NCBI GenBank assembly: GCA_035406565.1
Contig: DAONLG010000069.1
Coordinates: 1 to 8,136, forward strand
DNA length: 8,136 nucleotides
Direction: 5' to 3'
DNA from: Soehngenia sp035406565
GTDB taxonomy: Bacteria; Bacillota; Clostridia; Tissierellales; Tissierellaceae
Shown: piece by piece, positions 1 through 7,004 of the stretch
Numbering within the stretch: the stretch's first letter is position 1
Layout of the letters: every line of letters starts with the position of its first letter
Made by a program: the position numbers and the translations under genes
Notes under the pieces: model-generated
The model's input: only the letters and a program-made list of their open reading frames with translations
The model's database searches: none
What the model was told of the DNA's origin: nothing

Positions 1-344
1 ATAACCTCAACATATGGTGTTCTCTCATCAATCTTAATTCTAATAGTACTTGGGAATACTTTGTCAATATCTATTTTTTCTATATATCCAATTTTTTTTA
101 GCTTATTAGCTATGGTGAATCTGTTAATCTTAAACAAGTTATCGCCTAAATTGAATCCTGCTTTTTCTATTATCTGTTCTTCAGTAATGTTTATATTTCC
201 AGAAATTTCTATTTTATTAATATTAAATAATTCAATTCTTATAAGTGCATTGTATATTATAAATGTGAGTAAGAGAAGAAGAAAAATTCTCCTGAAAAAT
301 TTCTTCTTTCTTCTTTTTTTTTCAACTCTAGTGAGCTTATTCAT
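1..344 (-). CDS. ftsQ: Cell division protein FtsQ/DivIB, N-terminal part (cut by window edge)
   Basis: This is the first 114 codons of a bitopic divisome protein whose 3' end lies outside the window. I translated it by hand from the ATG at 344-342. The N-terminus is short and very basic (residues 9-15, KKRRKKK). A membrane segment follows at about 19-35 (FLLLLLTFIIYNALI), then the start of a POTRA domain at about 40-112. The POTRA domain shows IEISGN (45-50), the GDNLFKI stretch near 67-73, and the closing pattern FPSTIRIKIDERTP, all typical of FtsQ/DivIB. In the family, the external POTRA and beta domains bind FtsL and DivIC and help control septal synthesis. An in-frame TAA lies six codons upstream, so this ATG is the only reasonable start. 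It has an AGGGA-type ribosome site only about 4 bases away. It follows murG by 10 bases with no murB between. FtsQ and DivIB are names for the same family. Confidence 0.9.
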   Translation of the reverse strand, partial: MNKLTRVEKKRRKKKFFRRIFLLLLLTFIIYNALIRIELFNINKIEISGNINITEEQIIEKAGFNLGDNLFKINRFTIANKLKKIGYIEKIDIDKVFPSTIRIKIDERTPYVEV

Positions 345-354
345 AGAATCCCTA

Positions 355-1461
355 CTATCTTAAATATTGGTTCAATTCATCTACTATAATTTCAGTTGCA
401 TTTGTATTCATTAGCTTTTTTGTATTATTGCTCATTTCCATAAGTCTTCTTTTATCACTTATTAATTCATTTATAGTTTTAGCCAATACTTCCCCATTTA
501 GATCTTTCTCTTTGATTACCACGCTCGCTCCTGCATCTTCAAAAACTTGTGCATTGTATTCTTGATGGTTTTCAGCAGTATATGCTTTTGGTATCAAAAT
601 GCTTGGTATTCCCAGAGCACTTATTTCAGCCAAAGTTATCGCACCAGCACTTGCGATTACTAGTGTTGCAATGTTCAACACTTTTGGCAAGTCATGTAAA
701 TATGGAAATATTTTGATATTCTCTTTCAAATCCACACCTTTTTTTTCTAATGCTTCTTTAAAACCTTCATAATGTGATTTTCCTGTTATATGAATTAATT
801 GAACATCATTGCATTCTGAAATGCTCTGTATATAAGTCAATATAGCTTCATTAAGACTGTTTTGACCTCCACTGCCACCAAAAGATAGTATGATTGGTTT
901 ATCACTATTAAGGTCAAAAGCCTTATATGCAGCTTTTTTGTCTACAAGAAACAATTCTTCTCTAATAGGATTTCCAGTCAATATAGTTCGCTCAGGATGT
1001 TTAAAATATTTTTTAGATTCATCAAATGTTATAAAAACTTTACTCGCATACCTAGATAGGATTTTATTTGTTATTCCCGGGAAAGCATTTTGCTCATGAA
1101 TGCATACTGGAATTTTTTTAAGATTTCCCACATATGATATTGGGAAACAGACATATCCGCCAGTCGCTATGATTAACTTTGGATTTAATTCATTTATTAT
1201 CTTCCTCGAATCATTTAATCCGATTAAAAGTTCTTTTGCAGATTTAATTGATTCTCTGCTTAAGTTTCTAGGCATGCCCATTACCCTTACTTGTCTGTAT
1301 TCGTAGCCTTCTCTTTTAGCTAGTTCTTTCTCCATTCCATTAGGTGTTCCGACATAGTATATGTTAACTTTTTCTTTATATCTTTTTTTAATTTCTTTTG
1401 CAATTGCTAGAGCTGGATAAATATGCCCTCCAGTTCCACCACCACTAATTATTATGTTCAT
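355..1461 (-). CDS. murG: UDP-GlcNAc:lipid I N-acetylglucosaminyltransferase MurG
   Basis: MurG transfers GlcNAc from UDP-GlcNAc to lipid I, giving lipid II, at the cytoplasmic face of the membrane. The 368 residues match the usual family length and show both Rossmann halves of a GT-B fold. Visible motifs are the glycine loop GGGTGGH (7-13), ATGGYVCFP (99-107), HEQNAFPG (122-129), GNPIR (163-167), the second glycine loop SFGGSGGQ (193-200), SAGAITLAEI (271-280) and ENHQEYNA (297-304), which contributes to UDP-GlcNAc binding. Where many homologues have SRAGA, this protein has ASAGA, with Ser271 in the Arg position; this looks like a clade variant rather than damage. The ATG overlaps the end of ftsW by 17 bases. 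A good AGGAG site at 1470-1474, 8 bases upstream, lies inside ftsW codons, so translation is probably coupled. The gene ends in two tandem TAG codons (357-352). Confidence 0.97.
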   Translation of the reverse strand: MNIIISGGGTGGHIYPALAIAKEIKKRYKEKVNIYYVGTPNGMEKELAKREGYEYRQVRVMGMPRNLSRESIKSAKELLIGLNDSRKIINELNPKLIIATGGYVCFPISYVGNLKKIPVCIHEQNAFPGITNKILSRYASKVFITFDESKKYFKHPERTILTGNPIREELFLVDKKAAYKAFDLNSDKPIILSFGGSGGQNSLNEAILTYIQSISECNDVQLIHITGKSHYEGFKEALEKKGVDLKENIKIFPYLHDLPKVLNIATLVIASAGAITLAEISALGIPSILIPKAYTAENHQEYNAQVFEDAGASVVIKEKDLNGEVLAKTINELISDKRRLMEMSNNTKKLMNTNATEIIVDELNQYLR

Positions 1462-2584
1462 TTTTTTTACTCCTACCTGTTTTTGTATATCTTGATATAT
1501 TTAATAGAATACCAATGCTTATTAAATAAAAAATTAAAGAAGTACCTCCAGAACTCACAAACGGTAAATTTATTCCCGTAGGTGGTATGCTTGAAGTTAC
1601 AACAGCTATATTCATTAATGCTTGTATCGCTATTAATGAGCCAATACCACTTGCTACAAAAAGGGCAAATTTATCATTAGAATTTCTCGCTACATGAAAT
1701 GCTCTAAAAATGATTATTGCATAAAGTGAAAGTATAAATGTAGTTCCAACAAGTCCTAATTCCTCTCCAATTATCGAAAAAATAAAATCGTTATAAGCCT
1801 CAGGTATGTAAAAAAATTTTTGCTTGCTTTTCCCAAGACCTACTCCAAATAATCCACCTGAGCCTAAAGCGTACAGTGATTGCACTATCTGATATCCATC
1901 TCCTAGTTTATCTGCAAATGGATCTCTAAAAGATTTTATTCTCTCCAATCTATATTCGTTACCTTCTGAATAAACAGCTACTTTAAACAAAATAGCTGCT
2001 AAACCAGCAGATATTATTAAAACATAATATGGCATTCCCGCAATAAAATACATGCTTAGCATTGTTCCTGCTACAGTAATAGATGTGCTTAAATCTTTTT
2101 GCAAGTAAACTAATCCGGTAGACAACCCGATTAATAAAAATGCTGGAACTAATCCATCTATTAGCTTTGAAACTTTATCTTTTTTATTTTCTAAAAATGC
2201 TGCATAAAATATAATACTTCCAAGCTTTATTGCATCTGATGGCATGAAAGTGGTAAAACCTATGTTTATCCAACGCCTCGCACCTTTTAATTCTATTCCT
2301 AAAGGTGTAAATATCAATAAGCCCAGTATAATTGTAAAAATGTATACAGCTGTTGCATGTTTTTTCCATATATGATAATCAATGTTCATAATTATGATCA
2401 TTGCGAACAAGCCTAAAACAGCCCAAGCTAATTGTCTTTTAAAAAAATGTAATGGATCTCCAAATTCTTGTAAAGCTTTAGGAGAGCTTGCACTATATAC
2501 CATTATTACACCAATGAAAACTAACATTATGGTGGAAATGAGAATATAAAAATCTGGTTCGTGTTTTCGCAATTTACTTTTCAT
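1445..2584 (-). CDS. ftsW: Septal peptidoglycan glycosyltransferase FtsW (SEDS family, SpoVE-like)
   Basis: This is a polytopic SEDS protein that polymerises lipid II into glycan strands with its partner class B PBP. Numbered from a GTG three codons upstream (2593), the frame has 382 residues; from the ATG preferred here it has 379. In the 382 numbering, hydrophobic segments start at about 17 and recur to about 366, consistent with ten membrane helices. Signature motifs are GARRWIN (104-110), QKDLSTS (165-171), and PEAYNDFIFSIIGEELG (264-280), whose Asp269 aligns with the essential Asp of FtsW/RodA. PPTGINLPFVSSGG (337-350) also fits. The ATG at 2584 has GGAG 8 bases upstream, whereas the GTG at 2593 overlaps that GGAG. 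Position between murD and murG matches B. subtilis spoVE. Sequence alone does not tell FtsW from SpoVE, but with one SEDS gene and one PBP here, a vegetative division role is the simpler reading. Confidence 0.95.
   Translation of the reverse strand: MKSKLRKHEPDFYILISTIMLVFIGVIMVYSASSPKALQEFGDPLHFFKRQLAWAVLGLFAMIIIMNIDYHIWKKHATAVYIFTIILGLLIFTPLGIELKGARRWINIGFTTFMPSDAIKLGSIIFYAAFLENKKDKVSKLIDGLVPAFLLIGLSTGLVYLQKDLSTSITVAGTMLSMYFIAGMPYYVLIISAGLAAILFKVAVYSEGNEYRLERIKSFRDPFADKLGDGYQIVQSLYALGSGGLFGVGLGKSKQKFFYIPEAYNDFIFSIIGEELGLVGTTFILSLYAIIIFRAFHVARNSNDKFALFVASGIGSLIAIQALMNIAVVTSSIPPTGINLPFVSSGGTSLIFYLISIGILLNISRYTKTGRSKKNEHNN
1470..1474 (-). promoter_or_regulatory. Ribosome binding site of murG, inside ftsW
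   Basis: The minus strand reads AGGAG, then eight bases (T followed by seven A) before the murG ATG at 1461. The site sits in the last codons of ftsW, so ribosomes finishing ftsW pass over it. This supports the murG start chosen and suggests translational coupling. The coupling is inferred from the layout. Confidence 0.75.
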
Positions 2585-2589
2585 TAAAC

Positions 2590-3945
2590 TCACTCCATAA
2601 TGTCATTTACAATTTTCTTAAAATGATCTCCTCTTTCTTCATAGTTCTTATACATATCCCAACTAGCACACGCTGGAGATAAAAGCACTTGATCATTAGG
2701 AGAACTTAGACTAGTTGCTATATCAACAGCTTCTCTCATATCTTTAGCTAAATAAACATTTAAAAAATCATTATTATATGCAGCATCTTTGATCTTTTCT
2801 TTTGTTTGCCCAAGCACAATCAACGCCTTGCATTTATCTTTAAGCGCTTCTATTAATCTAGTATAATCAGCATTCTTATCGTAACCACCAGCAATCAGTA
2901 TAATCGGACCCTTTAGAGCCTCTATAGCCTTTATACTCGAATCCACATTTGTTCCCTTTGAGTCATTGTAATATTCAACGTCATTCTTAGTCGCAACAAA
3001 TTCTATTCTATGTGCAACCCCTCTGAATGTGCTGAGTACACTATCTATTGAATCATTAGATACTCCCAAATACTTGCATATGGATAACACTCCACATATG
3101 TTTTCCAAATTATGTTTTCCTGGTAATTTAATTTTTTGAACATCTATTATTTCTTCTTCTATATCTTCAGTTTTAAATACTATCTTTCCATCCTTGATGA
3201 AAATGCCTTTATCTAAAGTATTATTTACACTGAAATACATTAGTTTCGGTCTGCTGTTTACATTTATGTTTCTCAATACTTCATCATCATAATTTAGAAC
3301 AAGTAAATCATCTTCTTTTTGATTAGCGAATATTTTTAGTTTTGCCGCAATATAGCTGTCCATAGAACCGTGCCAATTTAAATGGTCCTCTGTTATATTT
3401 AGTATCAGTGCAGCTTTTGGCCTAAAGTCATTTGTGTATTCTAATTGGAAACTACTCAATTCAATGACAAAATTATCATCAAAAGAACAATTTGTAAGTC
3501 TTTCTATGGTCGGCGTCCCAATATTACCCAATGCTTCTACTTTAAATCCATCTTTTTTGAGGATTTCAGTTAATAGGACTGTAGAAGTCGTCTTTCCATT
3601 TGTCCCAGTTATACCATATATGTTTGAACTCTTTTTGTAGTGATAAGCCAATTCAATATCAGAAATTATTGGTATCAATGAAGATTTTGCTTTCATTATA
3701 ACCTCATGATAGGGAGGAAAACCAGGACTTGTTATGATTATATCCATATTATTAATAAATTCACTTTTTGAATCTAAAATAACTACGTCGTAGATTCCAG
3801 CATTTTTTAGTTTTTTTACAATATCAGAGTAAGGCAAATCGTCATATACATAAATTTTATTTGTCTTGGATTTTAAGAAATTTAATACGGAAATTCCCGT
3901 CAAACCTACGCCTAGTACAAGCACATTTTTATTGTCTACTATCAT
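2590..3945 (-). CDS. murD: UDP-N-acetylmuramoyl-L-alanine--D-glutamate ligase MurD
   Basis: MurD is the cytoplasmic ATP-dependent ligase that adds D-Glu to UDP-MurNAc-L-Ala. Its 451 residues are the normal length. An N-terminal Rossmann-like domain (1 to about 95) begins VLVLGVGLTGIS. The central ATPase domain has the P-loop GTNGKTT (114-120), ELSSFQLE (162-169), NITEDHLNWHG (183-193) and Lys202, which aligns with the lysine carbamylated in E. coli MurD. The C-terminal domain follows, with GKHNLEN (276-282), HRIE (312-315), NDSKGTN (327-333), GGYDKN (353-358) and LSPACASWDMYKNYEERGD (422-440). The NDSKGTN and SPACASWD signatures favour MurD over MurC, MurE or MurF. The ATG at 3945 has GGGTGG 7 bases upstream and follows the mraY stop by 12 bases. 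The stop TGA sits just ahead of ftsW. Confidence 0.97.
   Translation of the reverse strand: MIVDNKNVLVLGVGLTGISVLNFLKSKTNKIYVYDDLPYSDIVKKLKNAGIYDVVILDSKSEFINNMDIIITSPGFPPYHEVIMKAKSSLIPIISDIELAYHYKKSSNIYGITGTNGKTTSTVLLTEILKKDGFKVEALGNIGTPTIERLTNCSFDDNFVIELSSFQLEYTNDFRPKAALILNITEDHLNWHGSMDSYIAAKLKIFANQKEDDLLVLNYDDEVLRNINVNSRPKLMYFSVNNTLDKGIFIKDGKIVFKTEDIEEEIIDVQKIKLPGKHNLENICGVLSICKYLGVSNDSIDSVLSTFRGVAHRIEFVATKNDVEYYNDSKGTNVDSSIKAIEALKGPIILIAGGYDKNADYTRLIEALKDKCKALIVLGQTKEKIKDAAYNNDFLNVYLAKDMREAVDIATSLSSPNDQVLLSPACASWDMYKNYEERGDHFKKIVNDIME
2593..2596 (-). promoter_or_regulatory. Ribosome binding site that decides the ftsW start
   Basis: The minus strand reads GGAGTGAGTTTAATG across the murD end. 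GGAG lies 8 bases before the ATG at 2584, a normal distance. The alternative GTG start (2593-2591) shares its first G with this motif and would need a weaker site upstream. The GTG would make a 4-base GTGA overlap with the murD stop, which is also a common layout, so some doubt remains. Confidence 0.6.
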
Positions 3946-3957
3946 TTCTACACCACC

Positions 3958-4920
3958 CTATAAACTAAATATGCCAATTAGTGCAAATATAATACTCACA
4001 ATCCAAAACATTATTACGACATCAGTTTCTTTCCATCCTGATTGTTCAAAATGGTGATGAAGTGGAGCCATTTTGAAAACTCTCTTGCCTGTCAATTTAA
4101 AACTCAATACCTGTATGATAACCGAAAGTGCTTCTATGAAAAAAACAGCTCCTACTATCGGAATTAAAAATACATTGCCAGATAGCAGTGCTATTGATGC
4201 AACTGCTCCGCCTAATGCTAATGCTCCTGTATCTCCCATAAATATTCTAGCTGGATAGTGATTGAAATATAAAAATCCCAATAAACTACCTACCAATGAA
4301 ATACAAATTATTGAAATATCATTAAATCCAGCTCTATGACATATATATGCAAAAGCTGAGAAAAATATTGCTGAAATACCACTTGCCAATCCGTCTAATC
4401 CATCAGTTAAGTTAACAGCATTTACAGATCCTAAAATAACAATCAAGAGAAACGGTATTGTTAGTACACCCATATTAATATATTTTTCTGTTGTAAATGG
4501 GATCCAAAATTCAGAAGAATTTTGTGTGTTAATCAAATAATATGATAATAATATGAACGTAAAAATAAGCTGACCAATGATCTTTTGAATTGCTGTTAAC
4601 CCAAGATTCCTCTTGAGTTTAACTTTTAAAAAATCGTCTAAGAATCCTACTAATCCAAACCCTAAAGTGATGAATATAATGATTAAGTTATCACTAGTCT
4701 TAGAACCAAAAATAATATATGAAATCAATAAAGCAGCTAAGAATATTATGCCACCCATTGTCGGAGTCCCGGATTTTACCATATGAGAGGCTGGTCCATC
4801 TTCTCTGATGCTTTGTTTCGCCTTCATATCAGTCAAAATTTTTATAACCTTTGGCCCTATAAATATACTTAATACTAAACTAGTTGCCATGCTCAAAAAC
4901 AATTTCAGTTGAAAACTCAT
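3958..4920 (-). CDS. mraY: Phospho-N-acetylmuramoyl-pentapeptide-transferase MraY
   Basis: MraY moves phospho-MurNAc-pentapeptide from UDP to undecaprenyl phosphate, forming lipid I, the first membrane step of peptidoglycan synthesis. The 320 residues are typical for Firmicutes, and the repeated hydrophobic stretches fit the family's ten membrane helices. Active-site motifs are all present: GTPTMGG (51-57), the DDFLK pair Asp95/Asp96, NAVNLTDGLDGLA (167-179, with Asp173 and Asp176), NHYPARIFMGDTGALALGG (220-238, with the key Asp230) and MAPLHHHFE (284-292, histidines 288-290). The ATG at 4920 has a strong AAGGAG site 8 bases upstream at 4929-4934. It is the only gene here preceded by a sizeable non-coding gap (92 bases), so it may also be transcribed from its own promoter. 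The next gene downstream is murD, after 12 bases. Confidence 0.98.
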   Translation of the reverse strand: MSFQLKLFLSMATSLVLSIFIGPKVIKILTDMKAKQSIREDGPASHMVKSGTPTMGGIIFLAALLISYIIFGSKTSDNLIIIFITLGFGLVGFLDDFLKVKLKRNLGLTAIQKIIGQLIFTFILLSYYLINTQNSSEFWIPFTTEKYINMGVLTIPFLLIVILGSVNAVNLTDGLDGLASGISAIFFSAFAYICHRAGFNDISIICISLVGSLLGFLYFNHYPARIFMGDTGALALGGAVASIALLSGNVFLIPIVGAVFFIEALSVIIQVLSFKLTGKRVFKMAPLHHHFEQSGWKETDVVIMFWIVSIIFALIGIFSL

Positions 4921-4928
4921 TATTGTCT

Positions 4929-4934
4929 CTCCTT
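4929..4934 (-). promoter_or_regulatory. Strong ribosome binding site of mraY
   Basis: The minus strand reads AAGGAG (continuing GAGAG), with 8 bases before the mraY ATG. It is the best Shine-Dalgarno match in the window. It lies in the pbp-mraY spacer, so mraY can start translation independently of pbp. Confidence 0.75.
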
Positions 4935-4954
4935 GTACTGTAGTTTACTTTTAT

Positions 4955-4960
4955 ATTATA
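4955..4960 (-). promoter_or_regulatory. Possible -10 box of an internal promoter before mraY
   Basis: The minus strand carries TATAAT just after a run of eight T, about 20 bases before the mraY ribosome site. The placement would suit a short leader. No good TTGACA-like -35 is seen about 17 bases upstream, and no TG extends the -10. In such AT-rich DNA a TATAAT can occur by chance, so this is only a candidate. Confidence 0.22.
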
Positions 4961-5012
4961 TAAAAAAAACAATTATATTACTAGTAGATTTAAAATTAAT
5001 TATAGTATTATT

Positions 5013-6995
5013 TTAATTTTGCTTTTCGAAATATAAGTCAACTAATGAATTAACTTCAACTTCTGTACCAGCCAGTGGCTTTTGATCAGCAACTTTACTA
5101 GTCGGTGAAATTTCTTCATAATCTGTCACATATCTCAAACCCATTTCTTTGAGAATTTTAGTCGCATCTACTAATGTTAGCCCAACAAGATCTGGAACTA
5201 CTACAGTTTCTATATTTTCGCTCTTTTCTTCATCAGAAATTTCTCTAGGAACTGATAAATACTCTAAAGTATTCTCAATTACCATTTTTGCATAAGGTCC
5301 AGCTACCGTACCTCCATAATATATGCCTGTTGGCTCATCGACAATAACTAAAACAGCAATTCTCGGATTATCTACTGGTGCAACCCCTCCAAATGACGAT
5401 ATATATTTCCCAGATACATATTTCCCGTCAATTATCTTTTCAGCAGTACCAGTTTTCCCTCCTACTCTATACCCTGGAATAAAAGACTTTGTTCCAGTGC
5501 CTTCAGTTACAGTTTTTTCAAGCATTTCCAGAATTGTTTTGCTTGTACTTTCTGAAATTACTTGTCTTCTAATCTCCGGTTTGTACTCTTCTATTAAATT
5601 CCCGTCATCGTCAGTTATAGCTTTGACAATATGTGGTGTCATTAAGTTGCCATTATTTGCTACTGCTGATATCGCATTTATCATTTGAATTGGAGTAACA
5701 GCTACACTGTGCCCATATGACATAGTGGCTAAATTAACATCACTTATATCCTCTACCCTTTGAGGAATTATACCCTTTTGTTCTCCAGGTAAATCTATAC
5801 CCGTCAATTCTCCAAAGCCAAATGCCTTTATATACTCAAGCATTTTATCTTTTCCCACACTGTTTGCCATATTAATAAAAGCAATATTGCATGAATTTGC
5901 AAATGCTTCATATAAGTCTTGATCTCCGTGAGGATCATACCATTTTGCACATCTTAAAGTTACTCCTGGAATCGACTTATAAAAACCATTACAATAAAAA
6001 TGAGTGTTCTTATTAACAACTCCTTCTTCTATAGCAGCAGCTGCTGTAACAATCTTGAATGTAGAACCTGGTTCGTATAAGTCATTAACTGAGTAGTTTC
6101 TCCATAACTTAAACCACTCGTTTTGAAGTTCTTCTGGGCTTAAATTGCTCCATTCAGATTTAGTCTTTTCATCAATTGCTTCTCTAGGAGAATTTAGATT
6201 ATAATCAGGTTTATTTGCTAAAGCTAAAATCTCTCCAGTCGTTGGATCCATGACAATTATATTGACGCTTTTAGCTTTATTATCTACTAATGCGTTAGAA
6301 GCTGCATCTTCTGCAAAACGCTGAATATTTTCATCTATCGTTAACAATAAATTATATCCATTCTGTGGTTCATGTATGATTTCTCCATCATATGGTAGTT
6401 GCCTATTTGCAGCATCTGTTGATTTTATCCAAAGTCCTGGAACTCCTTTAAGATATGAGTCAAAAGTCTTTTCAACCCCATATTGGCCATTATTGTCAAC
6501 ATCTGTGAATCCAATTATATAAGATGCAAAATTATTAAGTGGATAGTATCGCTTAGTGCCTTCTGTGATTGATATTCCATCTATGTTTAAATTCTTTATT
6601 TCTTCAGCCTGTTCTCTATTTATTGATTGCTTTAATTTTTTCATGTTTGTACCATTCTTGATTAAATTTACAATTTCTTCTTCAGATTCCTCAATAATTG
6701 GTGAAATTTTCTTTGCAACTTCTTCAGGGTTCTCAATCTCAGAAACATACGCCCAAACAGTGTAAGATGGAGAATTTATGGCTAATTTTCTACCATTTCT
6801 GTCATAAATAATCCCCCTTGAAGGTTCTATCTCTACTGATTTAGTCCATTGCTTTAAAGCTTGCTTTTTTAGGTCATTTGCTTCTACTACTTGAATTTTA
6901 ATTAATTTATAAAATAAAAAAAACACGACTAAAGACACTACTAAAATAGCAATCTTCAATCGTACGAAATTAGCTCTAGTTGGTTTTTTCATCAT
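5013..6995 (-). CDS. Class B penicillin-binding protein, FtsI/SpoVD family, with one PASTA domain
   Basis: This 660-residue D,D-transpeptidase cross-links septal peptidoglycan with the SEDS protein FtsW and is a beta-lactam target. It has a short cytoplasmic tail, one membrane anchor (about 12-33), a PBP dimer domain (about 50-220; RGIIYDRNGR at 60-69) and a transpeptidase domain (about 240-585). The catalytic triad of motifs is complete: STFK (311-314, nucleophile Ser311), SCN (368-370) and KTGT (514-517). A single PASTA domain closes the protein (about 597-657, VVVPDLVGLTLVDA onward). B. subtilis SpoVD has one PASTA domain and PBP2B has two, so architecture leans to SpoVD, while being the only such gene beside ftsL leans to the vegetative FtsI role; I leave the symbol open. 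Two ATG codons stand in tandem (6995 and 6992). The ribosome site GAGG/GGTGG suits either, giving 660 or 659 residues. The gene follows ftsL by 9 bases. Confidence 0.95.
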   Translation of the reverse strand: MMKKPTRANFVRLKIAILVVSLVVFFLFYKLIKIQVVEANDLKKQALKQWTKSVEIEPSRGIIYDRNGRKLAINSPSYTVWAYVSEIENPEEVAKKISPIIEESEEEIVNLIKNGTNMKKLKQSINREQAEEIKNLNIDGISITEGTKRYYPLNNFASYIIGFTDVDNNGQYGVEKTFDSYLKGVPGLWIKSTDAANRQLPYDGEIIHEPQNGYNLLLTIDENIQRFAEDAASNALVDNKAKSVNIIVMDPTTGEILALANKPDYNLNSPREAIDEKTKSEWSNLSPEELQNEWFKLWRNYSVNDLYEPGSTFKIVTAAAAIEEGVVNKNTHFYCNGFYKSIPGVTLRCAKWYDPHGDQDLYEAFANSCNIAFINMANSVGKDKMLEYIKAFGFGELTGIDLPGEQKGIIPQRVEDISDVNLATMSYGHSVAVTPIQMINAISAVANNGNLMTPHIVKAITDDDGNLIEEYKPEIRRQVISESTSKTILEMLEKTVTEGTGTKSFIPGYRVGGKTGTAEKIIDGKYVSGKYISSFGGVAPVDNPRIAVLVIVDEPTGIYYGGTVAGPYAKMVIENTLEYLSVPREISDEEKSENIETVVVPDLVGLTLVDATKILKEMGLRYVTDYEEISPTSKVADQKPLAGTEVEVNSLVDLYFEKQN

Positions 6996-7004
6996 TTACC
7001 ACCT

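Larger units (their letters stand above)
4921..5012. other. AT-rich pbp-mraY spacer (position of murE/murF in relatives)
   Basis: This 92-base stretch is the longest non-coding gap between genes in the window. It is almost all A and T, with a run of eight A at 4962-4969 on the plus strand and the 8-base palindrome TACTAGTA. I see no ORF, no GC-rich hairpin that would make a terminator, no repeat and no remnant of a Mur ligase. It holds the mraY ribosome site and the candidate -10. In many Clostridia and Bacilli, murE and/or murF lie at this place. Confidence 0.7.

Noticed and set aside
61..363. A 100-codon plus-strand frame rich in hydrophobic residues
   Set aside because: It is the antisense of ftsQ and the murG end. 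The minus-strand frame has clear FtsQ signatures, and the hydrophobic look comes from reading AT-rich lysine and glutamate codons backwards.
2184..2369. A minus-strand 61-codon, cysteine-containing frame inside ftsW
   Set aside because: It is a shifted frame within conserved FtsW membrane segments. The codons make sense only in the FtsW frame.
4961..5000. A possible terminator before mraY, from the run of eight T on the minus strand
   Set aside because: No GC-containing stem precedes the T run. The only symmetry is the 8-base TACTAGTA palindrome, which has no loop and could not form a useful hairpin.
5323..5688. A 121-codon plus-strand frame inside pbp
   Set aside because: It lies wholly opposite the conserved transpeptidase domain, has no convincing ribosome site and resembles no family I know.
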